From contig DGZL01000141.1 in NCBI GenBank assembly GCA_002398515.1, forward strand, positions 428 through 10,457: DNA of 10,030 nucleotides, given 5' to 3'. Below the pieces are notes generated by a model. That model saw nothing but the letters and a program-made list of their open reading frames with translations, was not told the DNA's origin and did not search any database. The position numbers were made by a program, and so were the translations under genes. Positions 1-5,635 of the stretch are shown piece by piece. Numbering within the stretch: the first letter of the stretch is position 1; the number at the start of each line of letters is the position of its first letter. The DNA comes from Firmicutes bacterium UBA4981 (GTDB lineage Bacteria > Bacillota > SHA-98 > UBA4971).

Positions 1-28
1 ATTCGACCACATTTTCAAGAATCGTGCT

Positions 29-76
29 CTATTTTCGACCACGTTTTCAAAATATGTGGTCGAAAACCTTACACCT
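29..76 (+). repeat. 48-bp hairpin module, copy 1
   Basis: This module is matched at 47 of 48 positions by 239-286, exactly 210 bp downstream; the only difference is G43 versus A253. It contains an 11-bp perfect inverted repeat (32-42 with 56-66) around a 13-nt AT-rich loop, followed by the shared tail CCTTACACCT. The near identity contrasts with the divergent sequence between copies. It therefore suggests recent duplication, conversion or selection on the hairpin. Confidence 0.85.
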
Positions 77-102
77 TGAGAGTCCCGAAAAAAACGTGTA
101 CT

Positions 103-147
103 ATTTTCGACCACTGATCAGCCTTTCGGTGGTCGAAAATCGACCAC
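103..147. repeat. Compound inverted repeat with alternative pairings
   Basis: ATTTTCGACCAC (103-114) pairs perfectly over 12 bp with GTGGTCGAAAAT (129-140). The latter arm also pairs in part with the next core: GTGGTCGA (129-136), a 3-nt gap, then TCGACCAC (140-147). One arm can thus form either of two mutually exclusive hairpins. The tight GTGGTCGAAAATCGACCAC palindrome is the part most like IS21-type end repeats. Confidence 0.75.
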
Positions 148-193
148 TTCTCCAGAGAACATGCGCTTTTTCCGTTTGTTGTAAAAAACTAGG

Positions 194-210
194 TGGTAGA
201 TATTCTACCA
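194..210. repeat. Variant palindrome TGGTAGATATTCTACCA
   Basis: This is a perfect 7-3-7 palindrome inside the repeat cluster. It looks like the same core with TCGACCA changed to TCTACCA on both arms. Both arms changing together suggests that dyad symmetry is maintained, as in a dimer binding site. Confidence 0.6.
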
Positions 211-238
211 TCTCAAGTGAGTCAAGAAAAAACGTGTC

Positions 239-286
239 CTATTTTCGACCACATTTTCAAAATATGTGGTCGAAAACCTTACACCT
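239..286 (+). repeat. 48-bp hairpin module, copy 2
   Basis: Second copy of the module at 29-76, 47/48 identical. Its stem arms are 242-252 and 266-276 and its loop is 253-265. Confidence 0.85.
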
Positions 287-325
287 CTAGAAGACCGAAG
301 AAGGATGTGCCCGATTTTCGACCAC

Positions 326-606
326 GGGTAGGCTTTTAGCATGCGAATCAGACGTCAAGGACCGACCCCCCATCCATTCGCTTCCTTCCATGGGCTGCAA
401 GTTCCAAGCCTACCAATATTTACACCAGCTAGAGTGCGGTTTGGGTGAAGGAAGTGCGCTTGCTGCGAAGAACTAATCTAGCACCTGGTCAACATCCGCC
501 TGAGTATCAAATGGTCTGATAACATTACTTACCAGGTGGCAAGCTCTGACTGCTGAGGATTGGAGTGCGGTTAGGGATTCGACTCCGGTGGTAAATTGCG
601 CTCATC
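326..606. other. Intergenic stretch with no recognised gene
   Basis: No convincing reading frame, tRNA or known RNA is visible here. The only structure seen is an 8-bp perfect inverted repeat, CACCTGGT (482-489) with ACCAGGTG (531-538). There is also a short direct similarity, GAGTGCGGTT, near 431 and again near 564. The stretch may be decayed sequence between the repeat clusters. Confidence 0.5.
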
Positions 607-780
607 GGCAATGGACCAACGGCGTGAGCAATGAACCAACGCACTTAGCAATAGACCAGCGGATTGGGTAATGCACCAGCGGATTGGAACGCATCAGCGG
701 GTTGGTTAAAGCACCGGCGGATTCGGTAATGCACCAGCTGATTCGGTAGTAGACCAACGGATTGGGTGATAGTCGGCGAA
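607..780 (+). repeat. Degenerate 20-bp tandem repeat array (about 9 units)
   Basis: The unit is roughly GCAATRGACCARCGGATTGG. The ACCARC core starts at 615, 635, 655, 675, 693, 713, 733 and 753, with a decayed copy near 773. Spacing is 20 bp throughout except one 18-bp step (675 to 693). Many units carry a small dyad, CCAA or CCAG...TTGG, so each could be a binding site or mini-hairpin. The period is not a multiple of three, which argues against coding. No known repeat family is recognised. Confidence 0.8.
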
Positions 781-857
781 TGGAAATGGCCTGGGATTGA
801 AAGTCCGGTAGGCGTAGGAAAGGAGGTGCCCCCCTGATAACGCCGGAGACCGGGTGA

Positions 858-1027
858 TATCACACATAGTGAGATCACAAAGTGGGATCATACATTGAGA
901 CGAAAAGAGCGAGATCGCGCACTGAAACCGGAAAGCGGGATCGTGCACTGAAACCAAAAAGCGAGATCACGCAGCGGAATCGCACAGCAAGATCACACAA
1001 TGAGATCGCACACAGCAAACGGTGAAA
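858..1027 (+). repeat. Degenerate 13-bp tandem repeat array (about 13 units)
   Basis: Units near GAGATCRCRCANT begin at 871, 884, 897 (14 bp), 911, 924, 937, 950, 963, 976, 989, 1002 and 1015, with a weaker first unit at about 858. Between 911 and 962, two unit types alternate (GRGATCRYGCACT and GAAACCRRAAAGC). This gives a 26-bp higher-order repeat whose two copies match at 22 of 26 positions. The array lies 130 bp upstream of the barrel gene. Its function is unknown. Confidence 0.8.
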
Positions 1028-1131
1028 GGGCATGCATCAAACACTGAAGCATGGGAATCTAAGGAGCAAGGTAACATGGACACTTGATCTCACATTCCCG
1101 TCGGTAGCATTGTTTGCGGCGTTCTTTCACC
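1021..1131 (+). promoter_or_regulatory. Possible folded 5' leader of the barrel gene
   Basis: Nested perfect inverted repeats are visible: GGTGAAAG (1021-1028) with CTTTCACC (1124-1131), and inside them GGGAAT (1053-1058) with ATTCCC (1094-1099). The internal loop contains AAGGAG (1061-1066) ahead of a three-codon frame, ATG GAC ACT TGA (1076-1087). TGATCTCAC (1085-1093) is also the reverse complement of GTGAGATCA at 869-877 in the 13-bp array, so alternative pairing is possible. No known riboswitch class is recognised and no clear promoter was found. Confidence 0.35.
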
Positions 1132-1157
1132 AAGCAATTCACCAAGGGGGATAGATC

Positions 1158-2639
1158 ATGAAAAGACATATTTCAATACTGGCAATGGTTTTGGTTCTGG
1201 TAGTGGCAGCGCCTGTTCTGGCAGCCCCCAGTATCAACGTGGGAGGTTCCCTTTCCACAGTGTTCCAGATTGTTCCGAGTGATCCTATCGATGCCGGAAT
1301 ATCTGCAACGTCTGACTTGCACCTGGAACTCTCCATGGAAATGGCAGGCGGAAACCAGGTCCGAGGATACATAGGGTTTGGGCTGACCGAGTGGGATCCT
1401 TTTGAAAACGAGGCTGAGGATCCTGAACTAGGCGAGATGAATGGCAAGAGCCTGACTCCGCGTCCTTTAAACCTTATGAACGCTCTTACCATTAATAAGG
1501 TATACCTAGAGACAACCGGAGCGTTCTATGAGGGCGGGCCTGCTCTGACTACTCGGTTTGGAGATCTGGAAGTGGATTACTCGCCTTATATCGCCCACGT
1601 CTCCGAGACTGACGGTGTAATTGAAGGCGTCCAGACAAACGGCCTATGCCTTGGCCCTGTTGAACTTGCAGGCTTTTACGGATGGGCTACCCGCCAAGTC
1701 GGAGAGGGAGAAGAAGCGACTGATGTGAGGTTCGTTGACCTTGGCATGTATGGACAAGGTGAAATCGAAGGCATTGCTCTCCAGGGAGCAGCGGTGAAAA
1801 CCGGTGATGACATTGCGCTTGCAGGAAGTGCTCAGTTCGCACCTGCGCCCGGTCTGGATATCGTTGGATCCGCAGCGTGGGACGGCGCAAGCAAGGCTAC
1901 TGTAGCTAAGGTCGAGGCCGGCATCGGCGAGATTCCCATGTTGTCTGAAGCCAGCGCAAAAGTGGCCTTCAGGAGCTTCGATCCGTTGTTCAATCCTGTC
2001 TACCGTGACGACAGAAAAGATGAGGATACGGGCGAGGACATAAACGTGGTAGACATGAACGCAGGCAAGCGCGGAGTCGGCGGTGAGATTTACGCAGAAG
2101 TAATGGGTATAGAGCTTACCGGTAAAGCTGATTGGCACGAGCAAAGAGATATCAACCGCGACGTTGTCGGCGCCAGAACTACAGTAGGCGCAGATGCAGC
2201 CATGATGTACGAAGGCTTTGACATCACGGCCGGCATCAGCAACGTATGGTCTACGGTAAATGCGCCATACGCTATTCTCGATCGTGATGAGGATGCAGAT
2301 CCAGCGACGAAGACCACCCTTACCATGGGCGTCAGCCGTGACATCCCGATTGGGCCTGCAGTGGTGGATGCCAGCTATGACCTGGAGCTCGCCACAAGCG
2401 GATCCGGCGTGGACAGCACACACAAGGTAGCTGCTTCCACAAGCATGGATTTCCCGATGTTTTCCGACGTAGAAATGTCAGGGAATCTGAAGTACGCTGA
2501 AGGCGAAGCCACATATATGGGTAAGGTGGCTTACACTGCTCCTTGCGGTATCGAGTTCATAGCCGGCTACAATCAAGGCTATACAGCCAAGAGGGCTGAA
2601 GGCCTTTCGCTGACGGCAGGCATGAGCGTGGAGTTCTAG
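1158..2639 (+). CDS. Predicted outer-membrane beta-barrel (porin-like) protein
   Basis: This is a 493-residue secreted protein. Residues 1-22 form a signal peptide (MKRH, a hydrophobic stretch, then VLA|AP). The rest alternates short amphipathic segments of beta type with acidic, glycine-rich loops, for example around residues 270-310 (RDDRKDEDTGED). It ends LSLTAGMSVEF. A terminal Phe after an amphipathic strand is the classic recognition signal for the outer-membrane barrel assembly machinery. No SLH domain or lipobox is seen, so it is likely a free-standing barrel. The start ATG follows AAGGGGG (1144-1150) at 7 nt. It precedes a sugar importer on the same strand but looks separately transcribed. 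An outer-membrane channel for the same sugar is an attractive inference; the substrate and exact family are not recognised. A secreted beta-rich surface protein is the alternative. Confidence 0.7.
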   Translation: MKRHISILAMVLVLVVAAPVLAAPSINVGGSLSTVFQIVPSDPIDAGISATSDLHLELSMEMAGGNQVRGYIGFGLTEWDPFENEAEDPELGEMNGKSLTPRPLNLMNALTINKVYLETTGAFYEGGPALTTRFGDLEVDYSPYIAHVSETDGVIEGVQTNGLCLGPVELAGFYGWATRQVGEGEEATDVRFVDLGMYGQGEIEGIALQGAAVKTGDDIALAGSAQFAPAPGLDIVGSAAWDGASKATVAKVEAGIGEIPMLSEASAKVAFRSFDPLFNPVYRDDRKDEDTGEDINVVDMNAGKRGVGGEIYAEVMGIELTGKADWHEQRDINRDVVGARTTVGADAAMMYEGFDITAGISNVWSTVNAPYAILDRDEDADPATKTTLTMGVSRDIPIGPAVVDASYDLELATSGSGVDSTHKVAASTSMDFPMFSDVEMSGNLKYAEGEATYMGKVAYTAPCGIEFIAGYNQGYTAKRAEGLSLTAGMSVEF

Positions 2640-2676
2640 TAACAACAACATCAGCTACTTTCCCACTTGTCAAAAC

Positions 2677-2692
2677 ACCGGCGAAAGCCGGT
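2677..2692 (+). terminator. Stem-loop after the barrel gene, possible terminator
   Basis: ACCGGC-GAAA-GCCGGT is a perfect 6-bp GC-rich stem with a stable GNRA-type tetraloop, 38 nt after the stop codon. No immediate T-tract follows, but a pyrimidine-rich stretch lies at about 2727-2765. A second weak pairing (GACAGA at about 2706 with TCTGTC at about 2721) is nearby. It could be a weak terminator or an mRNA 3'-end stabiliser. Confidence 0.4.
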
Positions 2693-2764
2693 CTCGGGCC
2701 CTTGGACAGAAGTTCAGGGGCCTATCTGTCTTGTCCTAACATTCCTGTTGTTTCCTTTCTTTCC

Positions 2765-2793
2765 TTGACAGAGGAAAGGCTTTGACCTATAAT
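2765..2793 (+). promoter_or_regulatory. Consensus sigma-70/A promoter for the regulator gene
   Basis: TTGACA (2765-2770) and TATAAT (2788-2793) are both perfect matches to consensus with the ideal 17-bp spacer. Transcription would start near 2800, leaving a leader of about 325 nt before the regulator start at 3127. A promoter this strong normally needs repression, which fits the palindrome just downstream. Confidence 0.85.
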
Positions 2794-2803
2794 CGTAATA
2801 AGA

Positions 2804-2819
2804 GCTACAACGTTATAGC
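2804..2819. promoter_or_regulatory. Candidate LacI-type operator
   Basis: GCTACAAC|GTTATAGC is a 16-bp palindrome in which 7 of 8 half-site positions are symmetric. Its central AACGTT carries the CpG typical of LacI/GalR operators. It lies about 11 bp after the -10 box, at or just after the transcription start, where bound repressor would block initiation. Inference: autoregulation by the LacI-family protein encoded downstream. No second clear copy was found elsewhere in the window. Confidence 0.6.
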
Positions 2820-2897
2820 ATACTCACATGCACGCTATCTATCATGATACCTATTGGGTTCTTCGAATTGAGTTGAGTTCCGGCGACTCTTGTCGGG

Positions 2898-2993
2898 AAA
2901 GCGACATAGAGCGAAGGCAACATATGGTGAGAGCAACATACGGAAATGGCGACATGCGGAAAAGGTGACATACGCTAAAGGCAATACTCTCAA
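2898..2993 (+). repeat. 16-bp tandem repeat array (6 units)
   Basis: Units near AAGGCRACATAYGGNA start at 2898, 2914, 2930, 2946, 2962 and 2978 with an exact 16-bp period. The ACATA-like core falls at 2904, 2920, 2936, 2952, 2968 and 2984, the last one decayed. The array lies in the regulator leader, downstream of the promoter. Because 16 is not divisible by three, it is unlikely to encode protein even though a frame is open across it. Confidence 0.8.
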
Positions 2994-3070
2994 CATTTCG
3001 ACAAAGAGGATTTCAAGAAACAACTCAAGAAACAGCATTTCAGGAAACAGCATTTCAAGGAACAGCATTT
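2994..3070 (+). repeat. 15-bp tandem repeat array (about 6 units)
   Basis: Units near CATTTCARGAAACAG start at 2994, 3009, 3024 (shortened to 12 bp), 3036, 3051 and 3066, directly after the 16-bp array. The two copies at 3036 and 3051 are almost identical. If translated in the regulator frame they would give a Ser/Asn/Ile-rich stretch (RNSIS-type). However, the better ribosome binding site is downstream, so this is probably untranslated leader. Confidence 0.8.
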
Positions 3071-3126
3071 CAAAAATTATGCCTCAACAGGACAACATTG
3101 AAGATAAGGCAAGGGAAAGGCGGAGT

Positions 3127-4203
3127 ATGTCTGTGGCAAGATCCGGACGTGAGCCGACCATCAGAGATATCGCCAAAGCTGCGGGGGTATCTGTCAGTAC
3201 CGTGTCCCACGTGCTTAATGAATACGGGGATATCAGTGAGGATACTGAGCAAAGGGTTCGGGAAGTCATGAAAGAGCTTAACTATCATCCCAGCGCGCTG
3301 GCGCGTCGTCTGGTCCGTAAGAGGAGTTACATATTGCAACTCCTTCTTTTTTCTGTGGAGGGCCTTAGACATCCTTTCTTCTATGAAGTCATATGCGGTA
3401 TAAGCGCGGAAACGGAGAAAGCCGGATATGATCTTGTCCTTAGCATAAAAGATGTCCGTGACAAGAAATGGAGAGACAGCCTAAAGCGGTGTTATGAATC
3501 ACGCTCTGAAGGAATATTCGTCATGGGGACACTACCCGGCCCTGAGGTGCCGGAGGAGATAGAATCAAGTCAAATACCTGCGCTTTTCATTGACATTCCT
3601 TTTGAGAGCGCGAGGGCCACCTATGTTACGTCAGACAACGTAGGGGGCGCCATGACCGCAACCCGACATCTGATATCTTTAGGACATACCTGTATAGGGC
3701 TTATTAACGGGCATGTCACGTCTCCCATTTCAAACCAGAGGCTCTTAGGTTATAAACAGACTTTGGAGATGCACGGAATACCTTTTGACTCAGGCCTTGT
3801 CCGCCCGGGAGATTTCACTGAAGAAGGCGGAAGGGAAGTCACAGCAAGACTTCTGAAGGATTACCCGAACATGACAGCCGTATTCGCAGGCAGCGATCTC
3901 ATGGCTATCGGCGCGATGAAAGCCATAAGAGAGGCGGGACTAAGAGTTCCAGATCATATAGCAGTCATCGGATTTGACGATATAGAATTCGCGAGCTACG
4001 TAAGGCCTGCCCTTTCCACTGTGAAGCAGGAAGGGGAGGTAATGGGAAAGAAGGCAGCCCGTGAACTTCTGAAACTTATCAGATATCCGGATAGAAAACC
4101 CTGTAAACAGGTGCTCTCAACTGAGTTGGTGATTCGTGAATCATGTGGAGGATGTAAGGTTTGTCATGAAGGAGGTGGTGTGGAAGTAGTGTCAGGTGTT
4201 TGA
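3127..4203 (+). CDS. LacI/GalR-family transcriptional regulator
   Basis: This DNA-binding, sugar-responsive regulator probably represses itself and the importer genes downstream. With this start it has 358 residues, slightly long for the family. An N-terminal helix-turn-helix (residues 11-31, TIRDIAKAAGVSVSTVSHVLN-type) is followed by the hinge region (ELNYHPSALARRL, about 51-63). Next comes a periplasmic-binding-protein-like effector domain with FAGSDLMAIGAMKAI and IAVIGFDD motifs. The tail ends RESCGGCKVC plus about 12 residues, a small cysteine cluster beyond the usual end. The frame is open from 2890 and also has an ATG at 3079. The ATG at 3127 was chosen because GGGAAAGG sits 6 nt before it, no such site precedes 3079, and family members begin just before the helix-turn-helix. 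The binding-protein gene follows after 85 nt. Confidence 0.9.
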   Translation: MSVARSGREPTIRDIAKAAGVSVSTVSHVLNEYGDISEDTEQRVREVMKELNYHPSALARRLVRKRSYILQLLLFSVEGLRHPFFYEVICGISAETEKAGYDLVLSIKDVRDKKWRDSLKRCYESRSEGIFVMGTLPGPEVPEEIESSQIPALFIDIPFESARATYVTSDNVGGAMTATRHLISLGHTCIGLINGHVTSPISNQRLLGYKQTLEMHGIPFDSGLVRPGDFTEEGGREVTARLLKDYPNMTAVFAGSDLMAIGAMKAIREAGLRVPDHIAVIGFDDIEFASYVRPALSTVKQEGEVMGKKAARELLKLIRYPDRKPCKQVLSTELVIRESCGGCKVCHEGGGVEVVSGV

Positions 4204-4288
4204 CGTTAGGTTGCTGTTTTGGTTGAGTGTGCAACTAATGCAGTGAACGCTTGTACAATAATTGTCAATCTAGGGAGGAAGCTGAAAA

Positions 4289-5548
4289 ATGAGAAGGGTA
4301 TTCGTGCGAGTGCTGGTTTCCATGATGTTGCTTGCCATGATAGTGCCCCTCGGCGCATTTGCCCAGAAGAAGATGACGATAACCCTTTGGACTAAAGAGA
4401 GTGAGGTAGAGGGAGTCCTCCAGGAGATCATTGAGCTTACGAAGGAATTCGGCAAGACCCATCCCGGAGTTGAATTTGAGGTAGTCAACTACGGCGTGGA
4501 AGACCTGAGGCAGAACTTCCAATCCGCAGCGTTTGCAGGCGCAGGTCCTGACCTTCTTTGGACTGTGTCTGACCACGCAGGTCCGTTCGAGGCGATGAAG
4601 CTCATCAAACCTGTAGACTCGCTGTTCGGAGCGGGATACATAGACAAGTTTGTTAAGCCGGGTATAGAAGCAGTAGAGCTCGGCGGCAAGGTCTGGGGAG
4701 TCCCGCTTAGCGTTGGAAACCATCTAATGCTTCTCTATAACAAGAAGCTCATTGCAAACCCGCCTAAAGACACTGACGAACTTATCAAAGTCGGCAAGGA
4801 ACTCACAAAAGACTTAGACGGTGACGGTAAGCCTGATCAATACGCTCTCGTATACAACTTGAACGAGCCGTTCTGGTTTGCCCCGTGGATGGGAGGGTTC
4901 GGTGCCTGGCCGCTGGACGGGACAGAGCCTACCCTGAACACCCCTGGCGTTGTTGACGCGCTTCAGTTCATCTATGATCTGAAATTCACCCACAAGATAG
5001 TCCCGATGGAGTGCGATTATGACGCTGCAGACGCGCTTTTCAAAGAGGGCAAGGCTGCTATGATAATCAACGGAGACTGGGCCCTGTCAGGTTACTTGAC
5101 GGATGAAGTCAAGAAGAATGTAGAACTCGGTGTGGCCAGAATTCCTAAGGTAACAAAGACAGGCATATGGCCGTCTCCTATGACAAGCGGCATATACTTC
5201 ATGTTCCCTGAATACGTCAGCGCGGACAAGGAAGCAGTCATAAAGGATTTCGTCGAGTACATTTGCTCCGAAGAGATCCAGCTTGTGTTCCTTGAAAAGT
5301 ATATGCGGTTGCCTGCACTTGAGTCAGCTCTTAAGAGCCCTCTGGTCACAGATGACCCCATTGTCAAGGGATCCAGCGACCAGATGGTTGTCGGCAAGCC
5401 TATGCCCACAGTCCCTGAAATGAGGGCAGCCTGGGACGCCATAAGGCCGAACCAAGAGGCTGTTATGGCCGGTAAGGCTACGCCGGTGGATGCAGCAAAA
5501 GCCATGCAGGAAGCATGTGAGAATCTCATCCGCGAGATGAAGAAATAG
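4289..5548 (+). CDS. Carbohydrate ABC transporter substrate-binding protein (family 1, MalE-like)
   Basis: This extracytoplasmic receptor delivers sugar to the permeases encoded next to it. It has 419 residues. Residues 1-25 are a signal peptide with a signal peptidase I site (AFA|QKK). There is no lipobox cysteine, so the mature protein should be soluble in a periplasm. Family features include ITLWTKESE at the mature N-terminus, GPDLLW (86-91), VWGVPLSVG and LLYNKKL (135-154), a DLDGDG loop (175-180, possible calcium site) and AAMIINGDWALSGYL (256-270). Aromatic residues FWFAPW (195-200) suit stacking against sugar rings. GGGAGG (4273-4278) lies 10 nt before the ATG. Maltose, maltodextrin or trehalose-type substrates are plausible, but specificity cannot be read from sequence alone. 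Confidence 0.92.
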   Translation: MRRVFVRVLVSMMLLAMIVPLGAFAQKKMTITLWTKESEVEGVLQEIIELTKEFGKTHPGVEFEVVNYGVEDLRQNFQSAAFAGAGPDLLWTVSDHAGPFEAMKLIKPVDSLFGAGYIDKFVKPGIEAVELGGKVWGVPLSVGNHLMLLYNKKLIANPPKDTDELIKVGKELTKDLDGDGKPDQYALVYNLNEPFWFAPWMGGFGAWPLDGTEPTLNTPGVVDALQFIYDLKFTHKIVPMECDYDAADALFKEGKAAMIINGDWALSGYLTDEVKKNVELGVARIPKVTKTGIWPSPMTSGIYFMFPEYVSADKEAVIKDFVEYICSEEIQLVFLEKYMRLPALESALKSPLVTDDPIVKGSSDQMVVGKPMPTVPEMRAAWDAIRPNQEAVMAGKATPVDAAKAMQEACENLIREMKK

Positions 5549-5567
5549 GATGAGTCCTCAAGTCTCT

Positions 5568-5609
5568 GGGCCCGGGTCAGACGTTAAGTGTTAATGTCGG
5601 TCCGGGCCT
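5568..5609 (+). promoter_or_regulatory. Strong intercistronic stem-loop between binding-protein and permease genes
   Basis: The arm 5568-5587 pairs with 5591-5609 through 19 pairs (four of them G-U), with one bulged A (5579) and a GTG loop (5588-5590). GGGCCCGG forms the GC-rich base. No T-tract follows, so it is not a standard terminator. Inference: it protects the upstream binding-protein mRNA from 3' exonucleases or reduces readthrough. This would give more binding protein than permease, as the malE-malF intercistronic REP element does in E. coli. Confidence 0.75.
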
Positions 5610-5635
5610 GTAGGCTCATTAAGGGGGTGTTGGAG

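Larger units (their letters stand above)
2..325. repeat. Cluster of TTTTCGACCAC / GTGGTCGAAAA repeats
   Basis: This stretch holds about nine copies of one core. Forward copies (TTCGACCAC or ATTTTCGACCAC) lie at 2-10, 31-42, 103-114, 241-252 and 314-325; a shorter one, TCGACCAC, is at 140-147. Reverse copies (GTGGTCGAAAA) lie at 56-66, 129-140 and 266-276. They pair into hairpins at 32-66, 103-140 and 242-276. Forward copies tend to follow a weakly conserved A-rich/GTG stretch and are spaced 72, 138 and 73 bp apart. No credible gene is present; the open frame at 24-290 exists because the 210-bp spacing is divisible by three. Inference: multiple protein-binding sites. IS21-family transposon ends often carry several GTGGTC...GACCAC-like repeats, so a relic transposon end is one explanation. 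An iteron-like or REP-like element is another. Confidence 0.8.

Noticed and set aside
24..290. 88-codon open frame across the left repeat cluster
   Set aside because: It is made of the hairpin repeats. It stays open because the 210-bp spacing is divisible by three, and it has no ribosome binding site or recognisable protein character.
560..600. tRNA suggested by a T-arm-like GGGATTCGACTCC
   Set aside because: No acceptor stem, D-arm or anticodon arm can be assembled around it.
645..957. Overlapping minus-strand frames across the 20-bp and 13-bp arrays
   Set aside because: Both run through tandem repeats whose periods are not multiples of three, show no protein signature and have no ribosome binding site. 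They are treated as chance frames.
607..1027. CRISPR array
   Set aside because: Units are only 13-20 bp, directly abutting and degenerate, with no unique spacers of constant length and no cas genes.
1644..2423. 259-codon minus-strand frame inside the barrel gene
   Set aside because: It is antisense to a convincing secreted protein, is cysteine- and histidine-rich without domain character, and shadows the codon pattern of the + strand.
4243..4259. CcpA cre site or promoter before the binding-protein gene (TGAACGCTTGTACAAT)
   Set aside because: The CG is in the wrong place for the cre consensus, and the TACAAT box has no -35 partner at 16-18 bp. A small ACAAT-A-ATTGT palindrome at 4255-4265 is too short to call.
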